DNA of 64,000 bases, from assembly GCA_027483945.1 (NCBI GenBank), contig JAIXTM010000003.1, positions 181,873 through 245,872 of the forward strand, read 5' to 3'. Of this stretch, positions 28,285 to 36,169 are shown piece by piece; positions within the stretch are counted from its first letter, which is position 1, and each line of letters opens with the position of its first letter. The DNA is from Hyphomicrobiales bacterium. GTDB taxonomy: Bacteria; Pseudomonadota; Alphaproteobacteria; Rhizobiales; Beijerinckiaceae. The position numbers and the translations under genes are program-made. The notes beneath the pieces are model-generated. The model was given only the letters and a program-made list of their open reading frames with translations. It did no database searches and was not told where the DNA came from.

Positions 28285-29409
28285 ATGAGCGATATGCGTA
28301 CAAGGCTCGATGTGTTGTTCGGAAGCGAGGTGGCCGCGGTCGAACGGGCCATGGCCGAGTTCCGGGCCGGCCGCCCGGTGATCGTAGCCGAGCGTGACGA
28401 GGTCATGCTCGTTCTCGGCGTCGAGGCGCTGGATGAGGAGATCGCCAAGCGGCTGGAGCCGATCGCGGCCGGCCGCGCCCGTCTCCTGCTGCCTGCCGCG
28501 CGCCTGCGCCGCCTCGGCCTGGAGCGCTCGACGGCCGGCGCTTTCGCGCTGCCGTCCCTCGACATCGAGCGCATCGCCGCTCTGGCCCTGAAGATCGATG
28601 CCCGTTACGACGCGCCGGTCAGCAGCGTGTCGCCTCTGGACGACGCGGCGCTGGAATTGGCCGCCCTGTCGCTGATCCTGCCGGGTATCCTGGCCATCCC
28701 TGCGGATCCCGCCATCGCCGCCACTGCCAATCTGGTGCGCGTGGACGCGGCGGATATCCGCCTGTTCCGCCGGCGCAACGTCGCCGATCTCAAGATCGTC
28801 AGCCGCGCGCCCGTGCCCCTGGAAGGCGCGCCGGAGACGCAGTTCGTGGTCTTCCGCGGCGGCGAGGGCATGCGCGACCAGGTCGCGATCATCGTTGGCC
28901 GGCCGGACCTGTCCGGCCCGGTGGACGTGCGCCTGCATTCCGCATGCCTGACCGGGGATCTGTTCGGCAGCCTGAAATGTGATTGCGGCGACCAGCTGCG
29001 CGACACCGTCCGCCTGATGGCGCAGAACGAAGGCGGTATCCTCCTTTATCTCGACCAGGAAGGCCGCGGAAACGGCATTTCCAACAAGATGAAGGCCTAC
29101 GCCCTGCAGGCGCAGGGCTGGGACACCTATGACGCGGACGAGGTCCTCGGCTTCGGGCTGGACCAGCGGCGGTTCGACTTCGCTGCAAAGATGCTGACGC
29201 TGCTCGGCGTCCGCTCGGTCCGCCTGATGACCAACAATCCGCTGAAGATCGCGGCGATGCGCGAGGCGGGGCTGGAAGTCGCGGCCGAGGCGCGGGTGCT
29301 GGGGCGCCCGACCTCGGAAAACATCAGCTATCTCGCCTCCAAGCGCGACCGCGCCGGCCACATGATCGATTTCGACGCGCTGGCCGCGCGCAGCCGGATC
29401 AGCGACTGA
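28285..29409 (+). CDS. ribA: GTP cyclohydrolase II (RibA) with degenerate RibB-like N-terminal domain
   Basis: The 374-residue product ends in a complete GTP cyclohydrolase II domain, which opens GTP to the first riboflavin precursor. Zinc cysteines are seen in HSACLTGDLFGSLKCDCGDQ, and LLYLDQEGRGNGISNKMKAY and the C-terminal VRLMTNNPLKI are also present. The N-terminal ~150 residues resemble a decayed DHBP synthase (RibB): AMAEFRAGRPVIVAERDE, then LLPAARLRRLGLE. The RibB active-site acidic cluster (D-x-E-D-R-E) is missing. The start at 28285 has GAGG upstream. No other riboflavin gene is near, and the pterin-like operon is just upstream, so a role outside riboflavin synthesis is possible. 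Confidence 0.9.
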   Translation: MSDMRTRLDVLFGSEVAAVERAMAEFRAGRPVIVAERDEVMLVLGVEALDEEIAKRLEPIAAGRARLLLPAARLRRLGLERSTAGAFALPSLDIERIAALALKIDARYDAPVSSVSPLDDAALELAALSLILPGILAIPADPAIAATANLVRVDAADIRLFRRRNVADLKIVSRAPVPLEGAPETQFVVFRGGEGMRDQVAIIVGRPDLSGPVDVRLHSACLTGDLFGSLKCDCGDQLRDTVRLMAQNEGGILLYLDQEGRGNGISNKMKAYALQAQGWDTYDADEVLGFGLDQRRFDFAAKMLTLLGVRSVRLMTNNPLKIAAMREAGLEVAAEARVLGRPTSENISYLASKRDRAGHMIDFDALAARSRISD

Positions 29410-29428
29410 TCTTGAGGGCCGCCAGCCC

Positions 29429-31726
29429 ATGACGAAAGCTCCCGCCGCCGGTCCGGCGGCGTGGCCGCTCTGGCGGACGGTCGCCATCGTCGCGCTCGGC
29501 TGGTGCGCCCTGTGCTGGCCGTGGCTGTCGGGGAGCGTCACGATTCCGTGGGACGCCAAGGCGCATTTCCTGCCCCAACTCCAGTTTCTCGCCGACTGCA
29601 TCCGGCGGGGCGAGTGGCCTTTCTGGAACCCGTACGTCTTCGCCGGCCATCCCCAGATTGCCGACCCGCAATCGCTGATCTTCTCGCCGCCTTTCCTCGT
29701 CATGGCGGCCCTGAACCCGGCGCCCGGGCCGGTCGCGCTGGACACGGTGGTGCTCGCGAGCCTGCTCGGCGGGGCCCTGGCAATCGTCGCCCTGTTCCGT
29801 GACAGGGACTGGCATCCCGCCGGCGCGGTCCTTGCCGCTCTTGTCTTCGTCTTCGGCGCCTCCGCTTCCTGGCGGGTGCAGCATATCGGGCAGGTGATGA
29901 GCATCGCCTGGCTCCCAGTCGCTTGGTGGCTGCTCGAGCGGGCGCTCAGGCGCCGCTCCACCGCCTATGGCCTGGCAGCGGGCATCGTCGCAGGCTTCAT
30001 GGTGCTGGGCCGGGACCAGGTCGCCTTTCTCGGCGCCTGGCTGCTCGTCGCGGTCACCGTTCGGCACTGGGTCGTCGCGGGCCGCTCCGGGTTCGCGGCT
30101 TCCGTCGCGCCCCTCGTCGCCGGCCTCCTGGGCGGCGTCGCAGTGGCCGCCCTGCCGATCCTCTTCACGCTCCTGCTCCAGGGCGATTCCAACCGCACGA
30201 TCATCGATCTGGCCGGAGCGGAGAAGGGCTCGCTTCACCCCGCATCGCTGATCACCGCTGCCGTTCCAAAACTGTTCGGGACGGCCGGTCCGCTCGCTGA
30301 CTTCTGGGGTCCGCCGAGCCCGACCTGGGGACCGGTCGACCTCTATCTCGCCCGCAACATGGGCCACGTCTATGTCGGCGCGCTGCCGCTGGTCCTCCTG
30401 CTGGCAGCCGGTTGGGGCCGGGACGGGCTTGCCGGGCGGCCGATCCGCTTTCTGTCCGCCGCGCTGCTGGCGGTGCTGCTCTACGCGCTCGGCCGCTACA
30501 CACCCTTCTTCGAGGTCGTCTTCGCACTCGTGCCGGGCGTCTCGCTCTATCGCCGGCCCGCCGACGCGACATTCCTGCTCGGCCCGCTTGCAGGCATCGT
30601 CGCAGGATATCTCCTGCATCGCCTGCTGATGTCCGGCCTGTCCGCCCGGCATTACGCCGCCGCGCTGATCGGCATCGTAGTCCTGCTCGCCGCCGCTTTC
30701 GCCATCGCCTGGACGAAGGATCGCGTCGCTTATGCCGCGCTGCCGCTGCTGGAGGCCGGCGCCTGGGCGCTGGCCGCCCTCGCCATCGTCACGGCCGCCA
30801 TCGCCCTGCAGCGCCGGGCAGGCGCGCTGGCGGCCGCCCTGCTGGTCGGGGCCTTCGTGACGGCCGATCTCGCGCGCAACAACGGGCCAAGCGAGTCCAC
30901 GGCCCTTCCCGCTTCCGTCTACGACGTGCTGCGGCCGGACACTGCAGATCCGACCATCGCCTATCTGCGCGCGCGGGTGGCGCAGACGGCCTCGGACGAC
31001 CGCCGGGACCGGATCGAACTCGCCGGGATCGACTTCCACTGGCCCAATGCCAGCATGGTCCACCGGCTGGAGAATACGCTCGGCTACAATCCGGTGCGGC
31101 TCGCCTGGTACAGTGCGGCGACGGGCGCGGGCGACCATGTGGCCCTGCCGAGCCAGCGCAGCTTCTCGCCGCTCATGCCGTCCTACCGGTCGCTGTTGTC
31201 CGATATGCTGGGCCTCAGGCTGATCGCCACGGGCGTGCCCGTCGCCGAGATCGACCGCCACGCGGAGCCCAGGGCGCTTCCGCTCCTGACGCGCACCGAC
31301 AAGGCCTATATCTACGAGAATCCCGGCGCCCTGCCCCGCGTGCTGTTCGTACCGACCGCCACGCAGACGGATTTCGCCGCTATCCTCGCCACCGGCCGCT
31401 GGCCTGAAGGTTTCGATCCGCGCCGCACCGTGCTGGTGGAGGGAAAGCCCGGTCCGCCGGGTTCGGACGGCACGGCCCGGATCCTGCGCTATGGCACGAC
31501 CGAGATCGTCATCGAGGCACGCTCCACGGCGGGTGGCTACGTCGTGCTCAACGACACCTGGCATCCCTGGTGGCGCGTCGAGGTGAACGGGGCGGAAGCA
31601 CCGCTCCTCCATGCCAACGTGATCTTCCGCGCCGTCGAGGTCCCGCCAGGCACCGTGCGCGTCCGCTTCATCTTCCGCCCGCTGAAGGGCGCCTTCGACG
31701 AGCTTCGCGGCAAGCTCGGCTTCTAG
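29429..31726 (+). CDS. YfhO-like multi-spanning membrane protein
   Basis: A 765-residue inner-membrane protein with roughly a dozen hydrophobic spans across the first two thirds and a C-terminal ~250-residue extracytoplasmic domain. The N-terminal loop PWDAKAHFLPQLQFLADCI and EWPFWNPYVFAGHPQIADP match the YfhO/GT-C-like family. The C-terminal GGYVVLNDTWHPWWRVEVNG matches the usual YfhO tail. Members are linked to glycosylation of cell-envelope polymers using lipid-linked sugars. It starts 19 bases after ribA, possibly in the same transcript. Its stop shares CTAG with the convergent HAD gene. The acceptor is unknown. Confidence 0.85.
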   Translation: MTKAPAAGPAAWPLWRTVAIVALGWCALCWPWLSGSVTIPWDAKAHFLPQLQFLADCIRRGEWPFWNPYVFAGHPQIADPQSLIFSPPFLVMAALNPAPGPVALDTVVLASLLGGALAIVALFRDRDWHPAGAVLAALVFVFGASASWRVQHIGQVMSIAWLPVAWWLLERALRRRSTAYGLAAGIVAGFMVLGRDQVAFLGAWLLVAVTVRHWVVAGRSGFAASVAPLVAGLLGGVAVAALPILFTLLLQGDSNRTIIDLAGAEKGSLHPASLITAAVPKLFGTAGPLADFWGPPSPTWGPVDLYLARNMGHVYVGALPLVLLLAAGWGRDGLAGRPIRFLSAALLAVLLYALGRYTPFFEVVFALVPGVSLYRRPADATFLLGPLAGIVAGYLLHRLLMSGLSARHYAAALIGIVVLLAAAFAIAWTKDRVAYAALPLLEAGAWALAALAIVTAAIALQRRAGALAAALLVGAFVTADLARNNGPSESTALPASVYDVLRPDTADPTIAYLRARVAQTASDDRRDRIELAGIDFHWPNASMVHRLENTLGYNPVRLAWYSAATGAGDHVALPSQRSFSPLMPSYRSLLSDMLGLRLIATGVPVAEIDRHAEPRALPLLTRTDKAYIYENPGALPRVLFVPTATQTDFAAILATGRWPEGFDPRRTVLVEGKPGPPGSDGTARILRYGTTEIVIEARSTAGGYVVLNDTWHPWWRVEVNGAEAPLLHANVIFRAVEVPPGTVRVRFIFRPLKGAFDELRGKLGF

Positions 31727-32574
31727 GCCAGGCTCGTCATCGCCGCGACGATCGTGCCCGAGAGCGGGCCGGCGGCCCTGGACAGCGCATCCTGCCGCAG
31801 TGACGCGGCGTCGAGAAGCTCGTCCCGGTGAATGCCCCCGGCGATGAAGATGGCGTCGACGCCGAACCCCGCCGCTCCCGCGACGTCGGTGCGGATCGAG
31901 TCGCCGATGGCGACGATCCGGTCGCGTGATGCCTTGGCGCCACCGGCCTCCTCGGCGATGGCGAGCGCCCGCTCGTAGATCGGCCGATGCGGCTTGCCCG
32001 CCCAGAACACCTCGCCGCCCATCTCCTCGTACATCTGCGCCAGCGCACCGGCACATGGGAGCAGCCGCTCGCCCACATGGACGACGAGGTCGGGATTGGC
32101 GCAGATCAGCGTCAGCCCGCGCTCGACACCCCGCCGCAGCACCTCACGGTACTGCTCGGGCTCCTCGGTGAAATAGTCGAACAAAGCGGTCGCGACGATG
32201 GCGTCGGCGCGCTCGATGTCCACTTCCTCGACGCCGAGGCCATCGAAAATGTCGAAATTCTCGGGATTTCCCGTGTGATAGGCGCAGCGGATGCCGCGCT
32301 CGACGATTTCGCGGCGGGTCAGATCGCCGGAGGTGACGATGCCGTCCCAGGCCGCGGGCGGCAGGCCGCTCTCCAGGAGCATCGCCTCGACATCGCTGGA
32401 CCGCGACGGCGAGTTGGAGATCAGCGCGACACGACCTCCTCGGGCGCGGAAGCGCCGCAGCGCCTCGGCCGCCTCCGGCACCGGCCCTAGGCCGTCGAAC
32501 ACCACGCCCCAGACATCGCACAGGACGACGTCGTAGGGAGCAAGCGCTTCGTCGGCTGAGACGATCGTGGCCAT
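31723..32574 (-). CDS. HAD-superfamily hydrolase, class IIA (NagD-like phosphatase)
   Basis: A 283-residue HAD phosphatase of the TIGR01459-like/NagD type, acting on small sugar phosphates or related esters. The nucleophile motif is VVLCDVWGVVFDG near residue 20, with a tryptophan in place of the common glycine pattern. Motif II is LISNSPSRS, a lysine is in VFWAGKPHRPIYERAL, and the acidic motif is IVAIGDSIRTDVAGAAGFGVD. The cap domain lies between. It is transcribed divergently from no near gene and converges with the YfhO-like gene, sharing the CTAG stop bases. Substrate unassigned. Confidence 0.88.
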   Translation of the reverse strand: MATIVSADEALAPYDVVLCDVWGVVFDGLGPVPEAAEALRRFRARGGRVALISNSPSRSSDVEAMLLESGLPPAAWDGIVTSGDLTRREIVERGIRCAYHTGNPENFDIFDGLGVEEVDIERADAIVATALFDYFTEEPEQYREVLRRGVERGLTLICANPDLVVHVGERLLPCAGALAQMYEEMGGEVFWAGKPHRPIYERALAIAEEAGGAKASRDRIVAIGDSIRTDVAGAAGFGVDAIFIAGGIHRDELLDAASLRQDALSRAAGPLSGTIVAAMTSLA

Positions 32575-32586
32575 CGGGTCCTTCCC

Positions 32587-32630
32587 AAAAAACAGACGGG
32601 CGCCGCGGCGCGGAACGCCGTGGCGCCCGT
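32587..32630 (-). terminator. Rho-independent terminator of bioY
   Basis: On the minus strand a GC-rich 15-bp stem (32596-32610 paired with 32616-32630, one mismatch, 5-base loop) is followed by CTGTTTTTTGGG. It lies 15 bases past the bioY stop. Confidence 0.85.
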
Positions 32631-32645
32631 ATGGATCACCCGAGA

Positions 32646-33257
32646 TCAGGCGCGGCGGTCAGCCAGGCGCATGATCTGCGGCACGAGCAGCGCGCCGAGC
32701 GTGTTCTTCACCACCGAGCCGGCGATGAAGGGCACGACACCGACGAGCCAGGCCTTCTCGACGCCGAGCTTCAGGCCGAAGGCCAGCCAGGCGAAGCCGA
32801 AGGCCAGAAGGATCACGTGGCCGACGGCCATCGCCGCGAACAGGCGCACGACCGACCGGTCCCAGCCGCGTTCCGCCAGCCAGCCGACGGCGAAGGCCGC
32901 GACGAGGAAACCGACGAGGTAGCCGCCGGTTCCGCCCAGCATGTAGGCCGGGCCGGCGGAGGCGCCGGCGAAGACCGGGATGCCCATCATGCCTTCGGCG
33001 ATGTAGGCGAGGATCGTGGCCGAGCCGAGCTTCCAGCCATAGGCGGCGCCGATCATCAGCACGACCAGCGTCTGCATCGTCATCGGCACCAGCGGCAGCG
33101 GCACCTGGACCTTGGCGGAGAGCGCCAGGAGGGCGGTTCCCGCCAGAACCAGCAGCGCCATGCGCAAGGCCTTGGCGACCGGCTCGCCGGTCGAGGGCCA
33201 CAGGATGTCGGCCAGGGGCCGGAAGCGGGTGGCGGCGGGCATCGCGCTAAGGCTCAT
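32646..33257 (-). CDS. bioY: Biotin transporter BioY
   Basis: S-component for biotin uptake, 203 residues with about six membrane spans. The BioY signatures AKVQVPLPLVPMTMQTLVVL and GASAGPAYMLGGTGGYLVGF are present. ATG 33257 is chosen because GGAG lies 9 bases before it; the longer frame adds seven poorly conserved residues. No bioM/bioN energising genes are adjacent, so it acts alone or with a shared ECF module. A strong terminator follows. TTGACA on the minus strand at 33316-33321 is a possible -35 upstream, with CTATAG at 33297-33302 somewhat too close. No BioR palindrome was found. Confidence 0.93.
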   Translation of the reverse strand: MSLSAMPAATRFRPLADILWPSTGEPVAKALRMALLVLAGTALLALSAKVQVPLPLVPMTMQTLVVLMIGAAYGWKLGSATILAYIAEGMMGIPVFAGASAGPAYMLGGTGGYLVGFLVAAFAVGWLAERGWDRSVVRLFAAMAVGHVILLAFGFAWLAFGLKLGVEKAWLVGVVPFIAGSVVKNTLGALLVPQIMRLADRRA

Positions 33258-33382
33258 GGGCAGGTTCTCCGGCTTCACAATTGCGACGATAAGCCTCTAT
33301 AGCCTCCCGTCCGACTGTCAACCGCTCCGATCCGCATTGCCGGAGAGGCCCGGCCGCCTGCTCCTCCTGCCCGGTTTCAAGC

Positions 33383-34294
33383 ATGTCCGACGATCCCGAT
33401 TTCGACCGCGCCGTGCCTGCCGAACCGGGTGAGGCCGTTCCGCTGACCCCGCGCGTGCGCCGGATCGTCGCCGACAATGGCGGGCCATTCACCTTCACCG
33501 GAACCTGCACCTACATCGTGGGGCGCGGCGAGGTCGCCGTGATTGATCCCGGCCCCGAGGACGAGCGGCATGTCGCGGCGATCCTGTCCGCCGTCGAGGG
33601 CGAGCGCGTGGCGGCGATCCTCGTTACCCATACCCACCGCGATCATTCCCCGGCCGCGGCCGTCCTGAGGGCAGCGACCGGCGCGCCGATCTTCGGCTGC
33701 GCGCCCCATCGGGCCGCACGGGATCTCGCGGAAGGGGAGTTCAACGTGCTCGATGCCAGCGCGGACCGGGACTACGCGCCCGACCGGGTCCTCGCCGAGG
33801 GCGAAAGCGTCTCCGGCCCCGGATGGACGCTGCAGGCGATCGAGACGCCCGGCCATACGATGAACCATCTCGTCTTCGCCTGTCCGGAGGAGGAATGCCT
33901 GTTCTCGGGCGACCACGTCATGGCGTGGTCGACCTCCATCGTCGCGCCGCCGGACGGTGCGATGGGACCCTACATGGCCTCGCTGGAGAAGCTGAAAGGC
34001 CGCCCCGAGACGATCTACTGGCCCGGCCATGGTGGCCCGGTCCGCGAGCCGGCCCGCTTCGTGCGCGCCCTGCTCCATCACCGCCGGCAGCGCGAAGCCG
34101 CGATCCTGCGGCGGCTGGAGGCGGGCGATACCGCCATTCCTGCCATCGTCGCGCAGGTCTACGAAGGTATCGCTCCGATCCTCACCGGCGCAGCCGCCCT
34201 GTCGGTCCTGGCCCATCTGGAGGATCTCGTGGCGCGCGGCCTGGCGCGATGCGATGGCGCGCCGACGCTGGACGCGCTCTATCAGCCAGGCTGA
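33383..34294 (+). CDS. MBL-fold metallo-hydrolase with C-terminal winged helix (LACTB2-like)
   Basis: A metallo-beta-lactamase superfamily hydrolase of 303 residues. Metal ligands are visible as THTHRDHS near residue 82, IETPGHTMNHLVF, FSGDHVMAWSTS and YWPGHGGPV. The C-terminal ~70 residues (QREAAILRRLEAGDTAIPAI to ARGLARCDG) form the small winged-helix tail found in LACTB2/RNase-type members. It could act on RNA or on a thioester or glutathione-type substrate. It is divergent from bioY and convergent with the DUF1499 gene (4-base gap). Family is sure, substrate is not. Confidence 0.9.
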   Translation: MSDDPDFDRAVPAEPGEAVPLTPRVRRIVADNGGPFTFTGTCTYIVGRGEVAVIDPGPEDERHVAAILSAVEGERVAAILVTHTHRDHSPAAAVLRAATGAPIFGCAPHRAARDLAEGEFNVLDASADRDYAPDRVLAEGESVSGPGWTLQAIETPGHTMNHLVFACPEEECLFSGDHVMAWSTSIVAPPDGAMGPYMASLEKLKGRPETIYWPGHGGPVREPARFVRALLHHRRQREAAILRRLEAGDTAIPAIVAQVYEGIAPILTGAAALSVLAHLEDLVARGLARCDGAPTLDALYQPG

Positions 34295-34298
34295 AGCG

Positions 34299-35075
34299 TC
34301 AGCGCGCCAGCGCTTCGGCCGCGATGGCGTCGGTCAGCTTGCGGATCCGGTCGGCATTCGCACCAAGGTCGTTGTTGCCTAAGCGGGAGGCGGAGCGGAT
34401 ATCGACCCGCGCCCCGTCCGCCCGCGGCCGGATGCGGACCGTGACGTCGTCGGCGAGCTTGAGGATCGCGGTCCGATCCACCGCCTCGATCCGGCCGTTG
34501 CCGCTGCGGCCGCCAGGCGGCACCGACTCGATGATCGTCATGCCCCGGGCCTCCATGGCGTCGCGCACGGCGTCCATCGCTTCGGCCGGCTCCAGGTCGA
34601 GGAAGATCGGCGCGATGCCGGGATAGCCCTCGCGTTGGGCCGCACGCACCTGCGGGCCGGGATCGGGGGGCACATAGCCGTTCCGGGCGGCGAGCGCTGT
34701 CCGGGAGCGGGAGAACGAGGGTGGGTCGGCGAGGTCCGTCGTGACGTCGTTCAGGGCCGGAAGCGTCGCCCCGCGCGCCAGGAGGAAGGCAGGATAGGCA
34801 AGGATCGCGGCGGAAACCGCGAAGCCGAGGCCCGCCCGCGCAGTGCCGCGCCGCCCGTGATGCCAGACAGAGCCGAAGCCGAGTACCGCCAGCAGCAGGG
34901 CAAACGCCGCGATGCCCAGAGAGATCAGGACAAGCACGATGCCCGTCTGCGGCACCACGCGCTCCTGGCGGACGATGAGGATGGACAGACCCACCACGGC
35001 GAGTGCGAACCACGCGAGCCGGCGGCTCCATGTGGCGCTTCGCGAATAGGGCTCTTCGATGATCAGGCGGCGCAT
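34299..35075 (-). CDS. DUF1499 family membrane protein
   Basis: A 258-residue protein with about three N-terminal membrane helices (near 19-36, 41-67 and 82-101). A C-terminal DUF1499 domain follows, recognised by NDVTTDLADPPSF, YPGIAPIFLDLEPAEAMDAV, GRIEAVDRTAILKLADDVTV and DIRSASRLGNNDLGANADRI. The family is widespread and uncharacterised. Its ATG overlaps the upstream M48 protease stop (TGATG), so the two are translationally coupled. The function is unknown; shared membrane location with the DUF898 and M48 neighbours suggests an envelope role. Confidence 0.88.
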   Translation of the reverse strand: MRRLIIEEPYSRSATWSRRLAWFALAVVGLSILIVRQERVVPQTGIVLVLISLGIAAFALLLAVLGFGSVWHHGRRGTARAGLGFAVSAAILAYPAFLLARGATLPALNDVTTDLADPPSFSRSRTALAARNGYVPPDPGPQVRAAQREGYPGIAPIFLDLEPAEAMDAVRDAMEARGMTIIESVPPGGRSGNGRIEAVDRTAILKLADDVTVRIRPRADGARVDIRSASRLGNNDLGANADRIRKLTDAIAAEALAR

Positions 35076-36169
35076 CAGCCCTGACTACTACAGATGCCGC
35101 GCAGCGCCTGCCACTGGTCGTCGCTGAGAAGCGGCGCCCCGTCCTGGCGCGGGCTCGCGCTACGCAGACGCGACAGCCGGTCCTGGGAGAAAGGGTGCGA
35201 ACGCAGCAGGCCGTAGCGCCGGTCCTCCTCCCCCGTCAGCCGCACCAGCAACTCGGCCATGGGCGCCGCCGGCCGGCCAAGCCCGGCCATGATCCTCCCG
35301 GCATAGGCGTCTGCCGCCGTCTCGGCGTCGCGGGAATAGGACGAATCCAGGATCTGTCGCCCGAGCAGGATGACGATGCCGCTGCCGGTCACGTCGCCGA
35401 ACAGCAGTCCGAGCAGGAACGACGTGCCGCCCGACTGGAGGAGACGGCGCAGCGCATCCCGATGGGCAGCATGGCCGATCTCGTGGGCGATGACGCCGGC
35501 GATCTCGTCGGGATTGCGGGCCTTCGCCAGCAACCCCTCCATCAGATAGATGCGATCGCCCGGAAGCGCGAAGGCGTTGGGAATGCTGTTCGACAGGACT
35601 TCCACCTTAAGCGGCCGCCCGAGCCCGGCTGCTGCCTCGATCCGTCCCATCAGCAAGGCCAGCGCGGCCTTGCCGGCCGGCGCCCCGCAGACCTTGCCCG
35701 AAAAGACGGCGCGGACCTGGTTGTCGACCGCCGCACCCAGCCGCCGCTCCCAGGACAGGGGCACGAGCGGCGCGAGCCGGTCGGCAACGAGCGGGACCAG
35801 CAGGACAGCGGTCAGGACGAGGGACAGCGCGGCGGCGAGCGACCAGAGGATGATGCGCGGGACGGCCCGCCTCTCGTCGCGCATCGACCGGTCGAGCCCA
35901 GGGCAGAGTGCGGCGAGGCGGCTTTGGACAGCAGGATCGTCGGCTTCGATCCGGGCGAGTTGCGCCGCATCGGCGAGGCCGAGCCGCAGCAGCCCGTCCG
36001 GGGCTTCCAGCCGCCTGATATCGGCGCGTGGCCAGGACGCGAGCGGTCCGTCTTCCCCGATCAGCACCAGCTGACCGCCATCGACCTCGGCACGGGCAGG
36101 CCGGCGGCGCGCGCTCAGGCCGTCGAGGAAGACGATCGCAAGCGGCGTCGCATCAGAATCCGCTGACAT
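35075..36169 (-). CDS. M48-family membrane metalloprotease
   Basis: Zinc peptidase of 364 residues related to HtpX/Oma1-type M48 enzymes. A cytosolic ~100-residue N-terminal domain precedes a membrane span at 104-126. The active-site helix is HEIGH at 229-233, with third ligand E283 in DAETAADAYA. The segment NSIPNAFALPGDRIYLMEGL is the conserved substrate-cleft strand. The start at 36169 overlaps the end of the DUF898 gene by 17 bases and its stop overlaps the DUF1499 start, so all three are translated together. It probably cleaves membrane or periplasmic proteins. Confidence 0.92.
   Translation of the reverse strand: MSADSDATPLAIVFLDGLSARRRPARAEVDGGQLVLIGEDGPLASWPRADIRRLEAPDGLLRLGLADAAQLARIEADDPAVQSRLAALCPGLDRSMRDERRAVPRIILWSLAAALSLVLTAVLLVPLVADRLAPLVPLSWERRLGAAVDNQVRAVFSGKVCGAPAGKAALALLMGRIEAAAGLGRPLKVEVLSNSIPNAFALPGDRIYLMEGLLAKARNPDEIAGVIAHEIGHAAHRDALRRLLQSGGTSFLLGLLFGDVTGSGIVILLGRQILDSSYSRDAETAADAYAGRIMAGLGRPAAPMAELLVRLTGEEDRRYGLLRSHPFSQDRLSRLRSASPRQDGAPLLSDDQWQALRGICSSQG

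Noticed and set aside
29399-32056. Long open frame antisense to the YfhO-like gene
   Set aside because: No recognisable motif, low-complexity residues, and complete overlap with a well-supported membrane protein gene.
33258-33382. BioR operator upstream of bioY
   Set aside because: There are AT-containing stretches such as CTCTATAG, but nothing close to the TTATCTATAA-type palindrome.
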